From positions 53,485 to 117,484 of the forward strand of contig DATJUT010000063.1 in assembly GCA_035502185.1 (NCBI GenBank): a stretch of DNA of 64,000 nt, given 5' to 3'. Positions 44,403 to 55,163 of the stretch are shown here, piece after piece. Both the position numbers and the translations under genes were made by a program. The notes under the pieces were generated by a model. That model was given only the letters and a program-made list of their open reading frames with translations, was not told where the DNA came from and made no database searches. Positions within the stretch are counted from its first letter, which is position 1; each line of letters starts with the position of its first letter. This DNA comes from Gemmatimonadales bacterium. Lineage in GTDB: Bacteria > Gemmatimonadota > Gemmatimonadetes > Gemmatimonadales > JACORV01.

Positions 44403-45602
44403 ATGCCGGTATTCAACTACACTGCCAGGACCCTGACCGGGGAGCTGCAGTCCGGCTCGATCGACCTGCCGAGCCACGACGACGTCGTCCAGCACCTGCG
44501 GAAGAACCGGATGATCGTCGTGAAGGTCCAGCAGGCGCCGCGCGACATCAAGTTTTCGTTCGGCAAGGGGATCAGCACCCGCGACATCGTCATCTTCACG
44601 CGGCAGTTCGCCACGATGATCAACTCGGGCCTCCCCCTGGTGCAGGCCCTCGACATCCTGTCGGAGCAGACCGAGAACAAGGCGCTCAAGGATGTGACCC
44701 GCGCCGTGGTGTACGACGTGGAGAGCGGCCACACCCTGGCCGACGCCCTCCGCAAGCACCCCAAGGCGTTCTCGGAGCTGTACGTGAACATGGTGGCCGC
44801 GGGCGAGGCCGGCGGCATCCTGGACACCATCCTGCTCCGGCTCGCCACCTTCATGGAGAAGAACGACGCCCTGGTGCGGAAGGTGAAGGGCGCCGCCATC
44901 TACCCGGCGGTGATCTTCTCGGTCGCCATCCTGGCCGTCATCGTCCTGCTGGTGTTCGTGATCCCGGTGTTCCGCAGCATGTTCGCCGACGTCAAGATGG
45001 AGCTGCCGCTGCCCACCCGGATCGTGATCGGCACGTCGGACCTCGTGAAGCACTTCTGGTGGCTCATGGGCGGCCTGATCGCCCTGGTCGTGTTCGCGGT
45101 GCGCCGCTACTACGCGACGCCGACCGGCCGCCTCAACGTGGACCGGATCCTGCTGGCCATGCCGGTCCTGGGCGACGTCATTCGCAAGTCGGCCGTGTCG
45201 CGCTTCACCCGCACGCTCGGCACGCTCATCGCGTCCGGCGTCTCCATCCTCGACGGCTTGGAGATCACGGCCAAGACGGCCGGCAACCGGGTCATTCACG
45301 ACGCCGTGATGGAGTCGCGGGCGTCGATCGCCGGCGGCGAGACGATCGCGGCGCCGCTGCAGAAGTCGAAGGTGTTCCCGCCCATGGTGATCTCGATGAT
45401 CGCCGTCGGCGAGCAGACCGGCGGCCTGGACGAGATGCTGAGCAAGATCGCCGACTTCTACGACGAGGAGGTCGACGCCGCGGTCGAGGCGCTGCTCTCC
45501 CTCATGGAGCCCGTGATGATCGTGCTCCTCGGCGTCGTGGTGGGCGGCATGATCGTGGCCATGTACCTGCCGATCTTCGGCATGATCGGGGCGGTGCAGT
45601 AG
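44403..45602 (+). CDS. pilC: Type IV pilus inner-membrane platform protein PilC
   Basis: A 399-residue member of the GspF/PilC family with two homologous domains (FTRQFATMINSGLPLVQALD near residue 65 and FTRTLGTLIASGVSILDGLE near 270) and membrane helices near residues 170-195, 220-235 and 370-395. It anchors the pilus ATPases and the growing pilin helix. GGAGG lies upstream. The gene is followed by a 216-base structured gap before pilS. Confidence 0.95.
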   Translation: MPVFNYTARTLTGELQSGSIDLPSHDDVVQHLRKNRMIVVKVQQAPRDIKFSFGKGISTRDIVIFTRQFATMINSGLPLVQALDILSEQTENKALKDVTRAVVYDVESGHTLADALRKHPKAFSELYVNMVAAGEAGGILDTILLRLATFMEKNDALVRKVKGAAIYPAVIFSVAILAVIVLLVFVIPVFRSMFADVKMELPLPTRIVIGTSDLVKHFWWLMGGLIALVVFAVRRYYATPTGRLNVDRILLAMPVLGDVIRKSAVSRFTRTLGTLIASGVSILDGLEITAKTAGNRVIHDAVMESRASIAGGETIAAPLQKSKVFPPMVISMIAVGEQTGGLDEMLSKIADFYDEEVDAAVEALLSLMEPVMIVLLGVVVGGMIVAMYLPIFGMIGAVQ

Positions 45603-45634
45603 AGTTACGAGCCGGCAGGGGGCGGAGCGCAGAG

Positions 45635-45773
45635 CAGTTGCGAGACGCCGAGCTGCGAGTGGTGGTGAGATGAGAGGCGTGAGGGGCCAGGCCGGGTGTC
45701 TCTACGGACAACTGGACTGGCCCCTGCAGTCTTCCGGACTCGTAACCGCTCGCCACTCGGCGTCTCGCAACTG
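45635..45773. repeat. 139-base long imperfect inverted repeat between pilC and pilS
   Basis: The outer arms 45635-45663 and 45745-45773 pair over 29 positions with three mismatches, including a perfect 18-base block (45635-45652 with 45756-45773). A second inner pair, AGGGGCCAG at 45682-45690 with CTGGCCCCT at 45717-45725, is also perfect. The sequence can form one long hairpin on either strand. An outside segment, GTTACGAG (45604-45611), can also pair with 45739-45746, which would compete with the long stem. Nothing coding is visible inside. Confidence 0.7.
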
Positions 45774-45791
45774 ACCCGCCCGCCGTCGTTC

Positions 45792-45804
45792 TTGCATTCT
45801 GCAA
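45792..45804. promoter_or_regulatory. Short palindrome before pilS
   Basis: TTGCATTCTGCAA is a 5+3+5 palindrome. Its TTGCAT also stands 16 bases before TACTTT (45814-45819), which would make a weak promoter with the start site near the pilS GTG. Confidence 0.35.
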
Positions 45805-45826
45805 TACTCCCCCTACTTTGGGCGCC

Positions 45827-47499
45827 GTGACCGTCCCATCGCCGGCCGCGGCTTCGAGGGTGCGCCCCGCCCCCGGCGTGGTGCCGCCCGCCCGCACGCT
45901 GCTGCAGTGGCTGTACATCGGCCGGGTCTCGGTGGCCCTGGCCGTGTTCCTGGCCGCCGCCCTCGCCTGGTGGAGCTCCGACCTCACCGCGCTGCTGGTG
46001 GCCTCCGTGTCGGTCACCTTGGCGCTGGCCGTGACCGGGGTGTCGTTCTGGTACACCCACGTGCGCCTCCGGGACTTCGGCCAGGCCGGCCTGTACGGGC
46101 AGGCGGTCTTCGACGTGGCGCTGGTCACGGCGGTGTCCCACATCAGCGGGCCGTACTCCTACTTCGCCGCGCTCTACATCCTGGTCATCGCGTTCTACAC
46201 CGTGCTGATGCCGCTCGCCAACGGCCTGCTGGTGGCGCTGCTCGCCGGGATCGTCTACACGGCCGACGTGATCGTGGGCGGCGAGCTGTCGGCGGCGGTG
46301 CTGCTGCAGGTGGCGGTGTTCTGGCTGGTCGCGGGCGCCACCGGCTACCTGGCGAGCCGGGTGCGCGTGGCGGGCGCCGCTCACGAGACGCTCGAGGCGG
46401 AGCTGCGGCGCGTGCGGCTCCAGGCGGCGGACATCCTGCGGCACATCGGCGCCGGCGTGATCACGGTCGAGGGCGACGGCAGCCTGGTGTACGCGAACCC
46501 CACGGCCGAGGTGCTGCTCGGGCTGCCGCTCACCGAGCTGCTGGGCCAGCCCGTGCTCGAGCGGATGGACCAGGTGGCGCCGACCCTGGCCGACGCGATG
46601 CGGCGCACGGCGCGCGAGGGCCGGCGGGTGGTGCGGACGGTGGCGGAGGTGGCCGGCAACGGCCGCAACTTCCCGGTCGGGTTCACCACCACGGCCGTGC
46701 GCGCAGCCGAGGGGGTGCCGCCCTCGGCCACGGTGATCTTCCAGGACATCTCCGACGCGCGCCGGGTGGAGGAGCTGCGGCTGAGGACCGAGCGGCTGGA
46801 GGCGGTGGCGGAGCTCTCGGCCTCGCTGGCGCACGAGATCAAGAACCCGCTGGCCTCGATCCGCAGCGCGGTGGTGCAGCTCTCGCGCCTCGCGCCCCCG
46901 GGCGCGGACGAGCGCGTGCTGGCGGGCCTGATCGTGCGCGAGAGCGACCGGCTGTCGGCGCTGCTCACCGAGTTCCTGGACTTCTCCCGGGTGCGGGTGA
47001 CGCGCTCGGCGCGGCTCGACCTGGTGTCGGTCGCCGAGCACGGGATCCGCCTGGCGCGCCAGCACCCCGACTGCTCGCCCGTCGCCGCCATCGCCCTCGA
47101 CGTGGCCGACGGCCCGGTGCTGGTCGAGGGCGACGAGGACCTGCTGCACCGGGTGGTGTTCAACCTGGTGCTGAACGCGGTGCAGGCCGCCCCCGGGCCG
47201 GCCGACGTCCGGGTGCGCGTGGCGCCGGCCGCGCCCGGCGACCTGCCGGGCGGGGTGACGATGGAGTCCCCGCGCCTGCTGGCGGTCTCGGACACGGGCC
47301 CGGGCATCGCGCCCGACATCCTGCCGCGCCTGTTCGAGCCGTTCGTCACCGGCCGGGTCGGCGGGACGGGGCTCGGGCTCGCGATCGTGCAGCGCGCCGT
47401 GCAGGCGCACCGGGGCCTGATCTTCTGCGACTCGCTGCGCGGCCACGGCACCACCTTCACGGTGTTCCTGCCGGCACGGTTCGATGCGGAGGAGGACGC

Positions 47500-47503
<4 letters not shown>
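45827..47503 (+). CDS. pilS: PilS-like sensor histidine kinase
   Basis: A 558-residue kinase. The N-terminal 190 residues contain about six membrane helices; a PAS domain follows (about 195-320), then a HisKA domain with the phosphorylated His in SLAHEIKNPLASI (about residue 335) and a HATPase domain with N box FNLVLNAVQAA and G boxes DTGPGI and GTGLGL. It should phosphorylate the adjacent PilR. The order pilB-pilT-pilC-pilS-pilR supports the name; an NtrB-like role is the alternative. GTG at 45827 is chosen over TTG at 45818. Confidence 0.88.
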
Positions 47504-48867
<1,364 letters not shown>

Positions 48868-48877
48868 CGGCGGCCCG

Positions 48878-50446
48878 GTGAGGGAGCGTGCGGTGTGGGC
48901 GGCGGCCGCGGCGCTCGCCGTCGGGGCCGTCGTCGCGCTCAACCTCACGACCTCCCTGGTCGGCGTGTTTTACGACGACGGGATCTACCTCTCGCTGGCC
49001 AGGGCCCTCGCCGAGGGGCACGGCTACCACCTCCTCTACCTGCCGGGCGCGCCGGCGGGCGTGCACTATCCGTTCCTCTATCCCCTGTTTCTCGCGGGAC
49101 TGTGGAAGCTGGCGCCGTCGTTCCCCGCCAACGTGGCCGTGTTCAAGGCGGCGAACGCAGTGCTGCTCGGCCTCGGCTCGGGGTTGCTGGTGCTCTACCT
49201 CAGCGGGCGCAGCGCGGCGCGGCCGTGGCGGGTCGCCGTGCTCGTGGCGGCCACCGCCACCGCACTGCCGCTGGTGACCGTCGCGACCGCGCTGTTCGCC
49301 GAGCCGCTGTTCCTGGTGGCGCTGGTGGCGGCCTGCTGGGCCGGCGACGCCGCGCGTGAGGCGGACGGCCGGCGGGAGGCGTGGCTGCTCGCGGGCCTCG
49401 CGGGGTTCTTGGCGGGCGCGGCGGCGCTGGCGCGGTCGCTGGGCATCACGGTCGTGGCCGCCGTCCCGCTCTCGCTGGTCCTGGCGCGGCGTCCGCGCGC
49501 GGCGCTGGTGGCGCTGGGGGTCTCGGCGCTGTGGCTGGTGCCGTGGCTGGCGTGGGTCGCGCGGCACCGCGGCGGCGTGGACCCGGCGCTGGTGGCGGGC
49601 TACGGCACCTACGGGGACCTGATGGCGCAGGCCGGTTGGTCCGCGTTCTCGCCGGCGAACGTCGGCGACCTCTTGCGGCCGATCGGCGCGGTCGCGCTGG
49701 CGCCGTTCCGCGGGTGGCTGCGGCTCTTCCTGGGCGTGCCGGCGCTGGCGCTCGTGGCGGCCGGCTTCGGTCCGCTGCTGCGGCGGGCCGCGGCGCTGGG
49801 CTGGACGCTGCTGGCCTACGGCGCGGTCGTCCTCGTCTGGCCGTACGGCCCCGACCGGTTCGTGTGGGCCGCCTGGCCGTTGCTGGCCGTCGCGTTCTTC
49901 GCGGGCGCGCTGCAGGTCGCGGAGCGGGCCAGGTCGGCCGCGCCGCCGGTCCGCGCCGTGGGGCGGTGGGCCGTCGCGGCGACCGTGGTGGCGGTCGTCG
50001 CCGGCTATGCGTTCTACCAGGTCCGCGGCTACGTCCGGGGCGACGCGACCGGGCTCGGGCGCGGGATCTCCGCCACCGTCTCGGAGCTGCTGCCGTGGGT
50101 GCGCGACCAGACGCCGCCGGACGCGGTGGTGGCGGGAGAGGACGAAGCGCTGCTATGGCTCTACACCGGCCGCCGCGCCGTTCCCTCGTACGTGTGGCGA
50201 TACCGCGGGCGCTCCGACGAGAGCCTGGGCCCGGATACGCTGAAGGCGTGGCTCGACCGCGCCCGCGTGAGCTACGTGCTGCTGGGCAGCGCAGGGTCGG
50301 ATGCGGCGCCCACGATCAGCCAGCTGCTGGGACGCTACCCGGGCTACCTCCACGTGGCGCGCCTGTGGCCGCCGCCCGCGAGCGCGATGGCGTTCGCCGT
50401 GGATCGCAGCGGCCCGGCGCGGCCCGCGGGCGGCGCGTCGCCGTGA
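48878..50446 (+). CDS. GT-C-type membrane glycosyltransferase (family 39-like)
   Basis: A 522-residue polytopic protein with about 11 helices. The first external loop has the acidic motif VFYDDGIYLSLARALAEGHGY, typical of the GT-C fold in which Asp residues activate the acceptor. A soluble domain follows the last helix (about residues 395-522). It should transfer a sugar from a polyprenyl-phosphate carrier in the periplasm. It starts a nine-gene unit ten bases after pilR. Confidence 0.78.
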   Translation: MRERAVWAAAAALAVGAVVALNLTTSLVGVFYDDGIYLSLARALAEGHGYHLLYLPGAPAGVHYPFLYPLFLAGLWKLAPSFPANVAVFKAANAVLLGLGSGLLVLYLSGRSAARPWRVAVLVAATATALPLVTVATALFAEPLFLVALVAACWAGDAAREADGRREAWLLAGLAGFLAGAAALARSLGITVVAAVPLSLVLARRPRAALVALGVSALWLVPWLAWVARHRGGVDPALVAGYGTYGDLMAQAGWSAFSPANVGDLLRPIGAVALAPFRGWLRLFLGVPALALVAAGFGPLLRRAAALGWTLLAYGAVVLVWPYGPDRFVWAAWPLLAVAFFAGALQVAERARSAAPPVRAVGRWAVAATVVAVVAGYAFYQVRGYVRGDATGLGRGISATVSELLPWVRDQTPPDAVVAGEDEALLWLYTGRRAVPSYVWRYRGRSDESLGPDTLKAWLDRARVSYVLLGSAGSDAAPTISQLLGRYPGYLHVARLWPPPASAMAFAVDRSGPARPAGGASP

Positions 50447-51588
50447 GCGGACCGCGGCCGGACGTCTCGGTGATCATGCCCTGCCTGAACGAGGCGGCCA
50501 CCGTCGCACGCTGCGTCGCGAAGGCGCGCCGGGCCATGGAGCTGGCCGGGCTCTCCGGCGAGGTCGTGGTGGCCGACAACGGCTCGGACGACGGATCGCC
50601 CGCGCTGGCCGAGGCCGCCGGCGCGCGGGTGGTGGCCGCGCCGGTCCGCGGCTACGGGGCGGCGTATCTCGCCGGCCTGGAGGCGGCCCGGGGGGACCTG
50701 CTGGTGCTCGGCGACGCGGACGACACCTACGATTTCGCGTCGGTGCCGGAGTTCGTGGCGGCCCTCAAGGCCGGCAGCGACGTGGTCCTCGGCTCCCGGT
50801 TCAAGGGGCGCATCCTGCCCGGCGCGATGCCGTGGCTGCACCGCTACGTCGGGAACCCGGTGCTCTCGGGGATCCTGAGCCTGTTCTTCGGCCGCCGCGT
50901 GTCGGACGCCCACTGCGGCCTCAGGGCGATGACCCGGGACGCGAGCGCGCGGATGCGCCTGCGCACCAGCGGCATGGAGTTCGCCTCCGAGATGGTGGCG
51001 CTGGCGCTCCGCCACGGCCTGGCGGTGGGCGAGATTCCGATCACGTACTATCCGCGCAGCGGCGAGTCGAAGCTGCGGAGCTTCCGGGACGGGTGGCGAC
51101 ACCTCCGCTTCATGCTGCTGCTCTCGCCGACGCCGCTGTTCCTCGTGCCCGGCCTCGCGGCGCTGGTGGCGGGCCTGGCGGCGCTGCTCGCGCTGCTGCC
51201 GGGGCCGCTCCAGATCGGCGGGCTGCTGTTCGACTACCACTTCATGTTCGTCGCGAGCGCCCTGGCGGTGCTGGGCGTGCAGCTCGTCGTGCTCGGGCTG
51301 GCGGCCAAGTCGTACGGGGGAGGCGAGCTCGCCGTCCCCGGCGACCGGTGGGTCGCGTGGCTGGACCGCCACTTCACGCTCGAGCGCGGGTTGCTGGTGG
51401 GCCTCGCACTGGCCGCGGCCGGCCTCGGCGTCAACGGCTGGATCCTGGAGAGCTGGCTCCGGGCGGGCCGCGGCCAGTTGTTCGCGGTGCGGCCGGCGCT
51501 GCTCGGCTTGAGCCTGATCGTGGTCGGTGCGCAGGTCGTCTTCGGCTCGTTCTTCATCAGCGTGCTGCGCGACGACCCGCGCCGGTGA
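50443..51588 (+). CDS. Family 2 glycosyltransferase, polyprenyl-phosphate sugar synthase type
   Basis: A 381-residue enzyme. The GT-A domain shows VSVIMPCLNEAATVARCV, VVADNGSDDGS and the metal-binding LVLGDADDTYDF, and the later SDAHCGLRAMTRD and PITYYPRSGESKLRSFRDG match the dolichol-phosphate mannose synthase/DPM1-like group. Four C-terminal membrane helices are predicted. It could make the polyprenyl-phosphate sugar donors used by the GT-C enzymes in this unit. The start overlaps the preceding stop as GTGA. Confidence 0.88.
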   Translation: MSGPRPDVSVIMPCLNEAATVARCVAKARRAMELAGLSGEVVVADNGSDDGSPALAEAAGARVVAAPVRGYGAAYLAGLEAARGDLLVLGDADDTYDFASVPEFVAALKAGSDVVLGSRFKGRILPGAMPWLHRYVGNPVLSGILSLFFGRRVSDAHCGLRAMTRDASARMRLRTSGMEFASEMVALALRHGLAVGEIPITYYPRSGESKLRSFRDGWRHLRFMLLLSPTPLFLVPGLAALVAGLAALLALLPGPLQIGGLLFDYHFMFVASALAVLGVQLVVLGLAAKSYGGGELAVPGDRWVAWLDRHFTLERGLLVGLALAAAGLGVNGWILESWLRAGRGQLFAVRPALLGLSLIVVGAQVVFGSFFISVLRDDPRR

Positions 51589-51661
51589 CACCCGGCTCGG
51601 GTCGAGAACGTGCGGGCGGCGCGAGGACCGCGGGGAGCCCGGTGGGCGTCGGGTCGGCGCG

Positions 51662-52564
51662 GTGAGCCCGCCGCGGGTATCGGCGATCGTCCCGACGCTG
51701 AACGGCGCGGCGACGCTGCCGGCCCTGCTCGCGTCGCTGGGGCGCGAGCGGGCGACGGGGCGCGGCCTCGCGGAGATCGTCGCCATCGACTCCGGCTCGC
51801 GCGACGGGACCGCGGAGCTGCTGCGCGGGGCGGGCGCGCGGGTGCTCGACCTCGGCGGCGCGGCGTTCGGCCACGCGAGCGCGCGGAACCGGGCGGCGGC
51901 CGTGGCCACGGGCGACGTGCTGTTGTTCCTCACTCAGGACGTGGAGCCGGCCGGGGACTCGTGGCTGCCACCGCTGCTCGCCGCGTTCGCCGACGGTGCG
52001 GTCGCGGGCGCCTTCGGGCGGCAGGTGCCGCGCGGGGCGTCGCCGGAGGAGGAATTCCTGGCGAGGGTCAACTATGCCGGGCGGCCCCGGCGGCTGACGC
52101 GCGCGGACCTGGGCACCGCGTTCGGGCCGGGGACGACGCTGTTCTCCAACGCTTTCGGCGCCGTGCGGCGGTCGGTGTGGGCGGCCATTCCGTTTCCCGG
52201 GGTGGTGATGAGCGAGGACCAGGCCTGGGCGCTCGCGGTGCTGCGGGCGGGTCACGAGATCCGCTACGAGCCGCGGGCGGAGGCGTACCACGGCCACCGG
52301 TCGGGCTTCCGGCGCGCGTTCCGGCGCAACTTCGACAGCGGCTCCTCGCTGCAGGCGCTCGGCCTCGCGGGCGGCGCCTGGCGGGGCGGAGGCGGTCACC
52401 TCGCGCGCGAGCTGCGCTGGGTCGGCACGCGCTACGGAACGGCGGCGCTGCCGCACGCCGTCGCCTTCGAGGCCGTGCGGATGCTCGGCTTCCAGTGCGG
52501 GAGGCTCGAGGGCCTGCTGCCGAAAGGGCTGGCGCGCCGGCTGGGCGAGGCGCCGCGCCCGTGA
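51662..52564 (+). CDS. Family 2 glycosyltransferase (rhamnosyltransferase-like)
   Basis: A 300-residue cytoplasmic enzyme with a GT-A fold: VSAIVPTLNGAATLPALLAS, VAIDSGSRDGTAELL, then LFLTQDVEPAG in place of a strict DXD and SEDQAWALAVLRAGHEIRYEP at the acceptor side. The pattern resembles bacterial rhamnosyltransferases. A 73-base gap separates it from the gene before it, the largest inside the cluster. Confidence 0.82.
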   Translation: MSPPRVSAIVPTLNGAATLPALLASLGRERATGRGLAEIVAIDSGSRDGTAELLRGAGARVLDLGGAAFGHASARNRAAAVATGDVLLFLTQDVEPAGDSWLPPLLAAFADGAVAGAFGRQVPRGASPEEEFLARVNYAGRPRRLTRADLGTAFGPGTTLFSNAFGAVRRSVWAAIPFPGVVMSEDQAWALAVLRAGHEIRYEPRAEAYHGHRSGFRRAFRRNFDSGSSLQALGLAGGAWRGGGGHLARELRWVGTRYGTAALPHAVAFEAVRMLGFQCGRLEGLLPKGLARRLGEAPRP

Positions 52565-54117
52565 CGGGAGGCGGGGTGCCCGCGGCGGCGACGCCGGAGC
52601 CGCGCCCGGCCGCCCGGGCGCGCGGCGTCGTCTCCAATGCGAGCCTCAATCTCGTGGCGAGCTTCCTGCCGCTGCCGCTCGCGCTGGTGACGGTCCCGGC
52701 CGTGATACGCGGCTTCGGGATCGAGCGCTACGGCGTGCTGGCCGCGGCCGCCGTCGTGCTGGCGTACGCGGCGCTCCTCGACGTGGGCCTGGGGCGGGCG
52801 AGCACGCGCTTCCTCGCCCGCGCGCTGAGCGAGCCCGGCGCGGCGGCGGCCGAGACCTTCTGGACCGTGGCCCTGATGGCGGCCGCGATCGGCGTGGCGG
52901 GCGGCCTCGGCCTCCTGGCCGTCGCGGGTCCCCTGGTGCGCCACGTGCTCCGGATCCCGCCGGCCCTGACCGCGGATGCCGTGGCGGCGTTCCGCGCCCT
53001 CGCCCTCGCGGCGCCCTTCGTCGTGCTGCTGCCGGCGCTGCTGGGGGCGCTCGAAGCCGGCCGGCGGTTCGACCTCGTCGCCCTCATTTCGGTCCCGACC
53101 GCGGCGCTCGGCCTGCTGGCGCCGCTGATGGTGCTGCCGTGGACGACGCGCCTGCTGCCGGTGGTCGTGACGATCGCGGCGGTGCAGGCTGCCGCCTGCG
53201 CGGCGACGCTGGCGGTGTGCCTGCGGGCCGTGCCGGAGTTACGGAGCGGCGGCCCGCGACTCGGCGCGGTGCGCGCCCTGCTGGGCTACGGGCGCTGGGT
53301 CGCGATCTCGAACGTGGTCGGGCCGCTGATGGTGAACGCCGACCGCCTCGTCATCGGCGCCGTGCTGTCCGTGCGCGCCGTGGGATTCTACGCCGCGCCG
53401 TACGACCTGGTGACCCGGCTGTCGCTGGTGCCCTCGAGCGCGATGCGCGCGCTGTTCCCCTTGTTCAGCGCCGACCGGTCGGCGGACGTGCGGGAGGCGA
53501 GGCGGCTGGCGGTGGACGGCGCGCGGGCCATCGCGCTGGTCATGGGCCCGCTGGCGGTGCTGATCGTGGCGCTCGCGCCGGACGTCCTGCGCGTGTGGCT
53601 GGGCGACGAGTTCGCGACCCGGTCCGGCGCGACCCTGCAGCTGCTCGCGGTCGGCGTCACCGTCAACGCGGTGGCGATGGTACCCTTCTGGCTGCTCCAG
53701 GGCATCGGACGCCCCGACGTGTGTGCCAAGTTCCACCTGGGCGAGCTGGTCCTCTACGGCCCGCTGCTGCTGGTGCTGCTCCGCTGGCAGGGCATCACCG
53801 GCGCGGCCGCGGCCTGGACCATCCGCGTCACGCTCGACGGAGCGCTGCTGCTGGCGGCAGCCCACCGGTTGGTCGGTGCCGCCGAGCACGCCGGCTCCGT
53901 CCGGCGACTGGCGTCGTACGGCGCGGTGCTGGCGGTCGCCGTGCCCGCGGCGTGGCTCGACGCGGCCGGCCGCGCGGGTGCCGGAGCGCGGCTCGCCGTC
54001 GGGGCGCTGCTCGCGGTGGGCACGGCGGCGCTCGGCTGGATCGTGGTTCTGCGGGCAGGCGAGCGCACCGCCGTGGCGGCGGCGCTCAAGGCTCGGCCGT
54101 GGCGTCGGGGCCGGTGA
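52561..54117 (+). CDS. Oligosaccharide flippase (Wzx-like, MOP superfamily)
   Basis: A 518-residue membrane protein with 12-14 predicted helices. The N-terminus (ASLNLVASFLPLPLALVTVPAVI, GIERYGVLAAAAVV) and middle (VAISNVVGPLMVNADRLVIGAVL, VGFYAAPYDLVTRL) are typical of the polysaccharide export flippases that turn lipid-linked glycans across the inner membrane. It overlaps the preceding gene as GTGA. Confidence 0.87.
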   Translation: MTGGGVPAAATPEPRPAARARGVVSNASLNLVASFLPLPLALVTVPAVIRGFGIERYGVLAAAAVVLAYAALLDVGLGRASTRFLARALSEPGAAAAETFWTVALMAAAIGVAGGLGLLAVAGPLVRHVLRIPPALTADAVAAFRALALAAPFVVLLPALLGALEAGRRFDLVALISVPTAALGLLAPLMVLPWTTRLLPVVVTIAAVQAAACAATLAVCLRAVPELRSGGPRLGAVRALLGYGRWVAISNVVGPLMVNADRLVIGAVLSVRAVGFYAAPYDLVTRLSLVPSSAMRALFPLFSADRSADVREARRLAVDGARAIALVMGPLAVLIVALAPDVLRVWLGDEFATRSGATLQLLAVGVTVNAVAMVPFWLLQGIGRPDVCAKFHLGELVLYGPLLLVLLRWQGITGAAAAWTIRVTLDGALLLAAAHRLVGAAEHAGSVRRLASYGAVLAVAVPAAWLDAAGRAGAGARLAVGALLAVGTAALGWIVVLRAGERTAVAAALKARPWRRGR

Positions 54118-55163
54118 TGGCGGGCCCTCCCGCCGCCGTGCCGCAGCCGCTCGAAGCGGCCGGTCCCTGCCCGGTGTGCGGACAGACGCGGCGCGCGGCC
54201 GAATACGCCGGGTTGACGGACCGGCTGTGCGGAACGCCGGGGACGTGGTCGCTCGCGCGCTGCACGGGCTGCGGCCTGCTGATTCTCGATCCCCGGTATT
54301 CAGCGGCGCACATCGCGAGGGCGTACGAGAACTACCCCTTCAACCTGGCCCTGCCCCTCGCCGCTCCGGCTCCGCGGGGCCTGGCCCGCGTGGTGCCGGC
54401 GGCGTATCTGGCCCACGCGTTCGGCTACGACGACGGCCTCGCGCGCTGGCAGCGGGCGCTCGCGCTGCTGGCCGTCCCGCGTCCCGAGGGCGCCGAGGCC
54501 GCGGGATTCTCGGTCATGTACCTGCCGCGCGTGGCGGGGGGCGAGGTGCTCGACGTCGGGTGCGGCGGGGGCGCGTTCCTCGAGCGGATGCGCGAGCTGG
54601 GCTGGCGCGTGGTGGGCGTGGAGCCGGACCCGCGCGCGGTGGAGGTGGCGCGCACGCGGCGCGGCCTCGACGTGCGGGAGGGCACGCTCGAGGAGCACCG
54701 CTTCGCGGACGGGCGCTTCGACGCCGTGACGTCGAGCCACGTGATCGAGCACGTACACGATCCGCTCGCGTTTCTCGGCGAGTGTGCGCGCGTCACCCGG
54801 TCCGGCGGACGGGTCGTGGTCGTGACGCCCAACACGGAGAGTCTCGGTCGGCGCCGTCTCGGCGTCGCCTGGATCGGGCTCGATCCTCCGCGACACCTCC
54901 ACCTGTTCTCGCGCGCCACGCTCCGGCGCCTCGCCGCGCGGGTGGGCCTGCGCGTCCTCACCGCCAGGAGCAGCGTGCGCAACGCGGAGTTCTCGTGGCT
55001 GCTGGCGCGCGGGAAGCTCGCGGCCTGGCCGGAGCCGGGACAGCGGCCGCCAGGCGGCTGGGCCGGCCGGCGCGCCCGCGCGTTCCAGCTGGCCGAGTGG
55101 GCGCTCACCCGACTCGGCATCCCGGCGGGCGAGGAGCTGGTGCTGGTGGCCACCAAGCCGTGA
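54117..55163 (+). CDS. SAM-dependent methyltransferase with N-terminal zinc ribbon
   Basis: A 348-residue protein. Two Cys pairs (CPVCG and CTGCG) near residues 18-52 form a zinc ribbon. A Rossmann methyltransferase follows, with VLDVGCGGGAFLERM near residue 145, an acidic strand end at VGVEPDPRAVE and the motif SSHVIEHVHDPLAFL. Such proteins often methylate sugars in glycan clusters. The ATG overlaps the flippase stop by one base (TGATG); GTG at 54114 is an alternative. Confidence 0.87.
   Translation: MAGPPAAVPQPLEAAGPCPVCGQTRRAAEYAGLTDRLCGTPGTWSLARCTGCGLLILDPRYSAAHIARAYENYPFNLALPLAAPAPRGLARVVPAAYLAHAFGYDDGLARWQRALALLAVPRPEGAEAAGFSVMYLPRVAGGEVLDVGCGGGAFLERMRELGWRVVGVEPDPRAVEVARTRRGLDVREGTLEEHRFADGRFDAVTSSHVIEHVHDPLAFLGECARVTRSGGRVVVVTPNTESLGRRRLGVAWIGLDPPRHLHLFSRATLRRLAARVGLRVLTARSSVRNAEFSWLLARGKLAAWPEPGQRPPGGWAGRRARAFQLAEWALTRLGIPAGEELVLVATKP

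Noticed and set aside
45603-45826. Insertion sequence or MITE between pilC and pilS
   Set aside because: There is no transposase, no evident target-site duplication and no second copy in this window; it is kept only as an inverted repeat of unknown nature.
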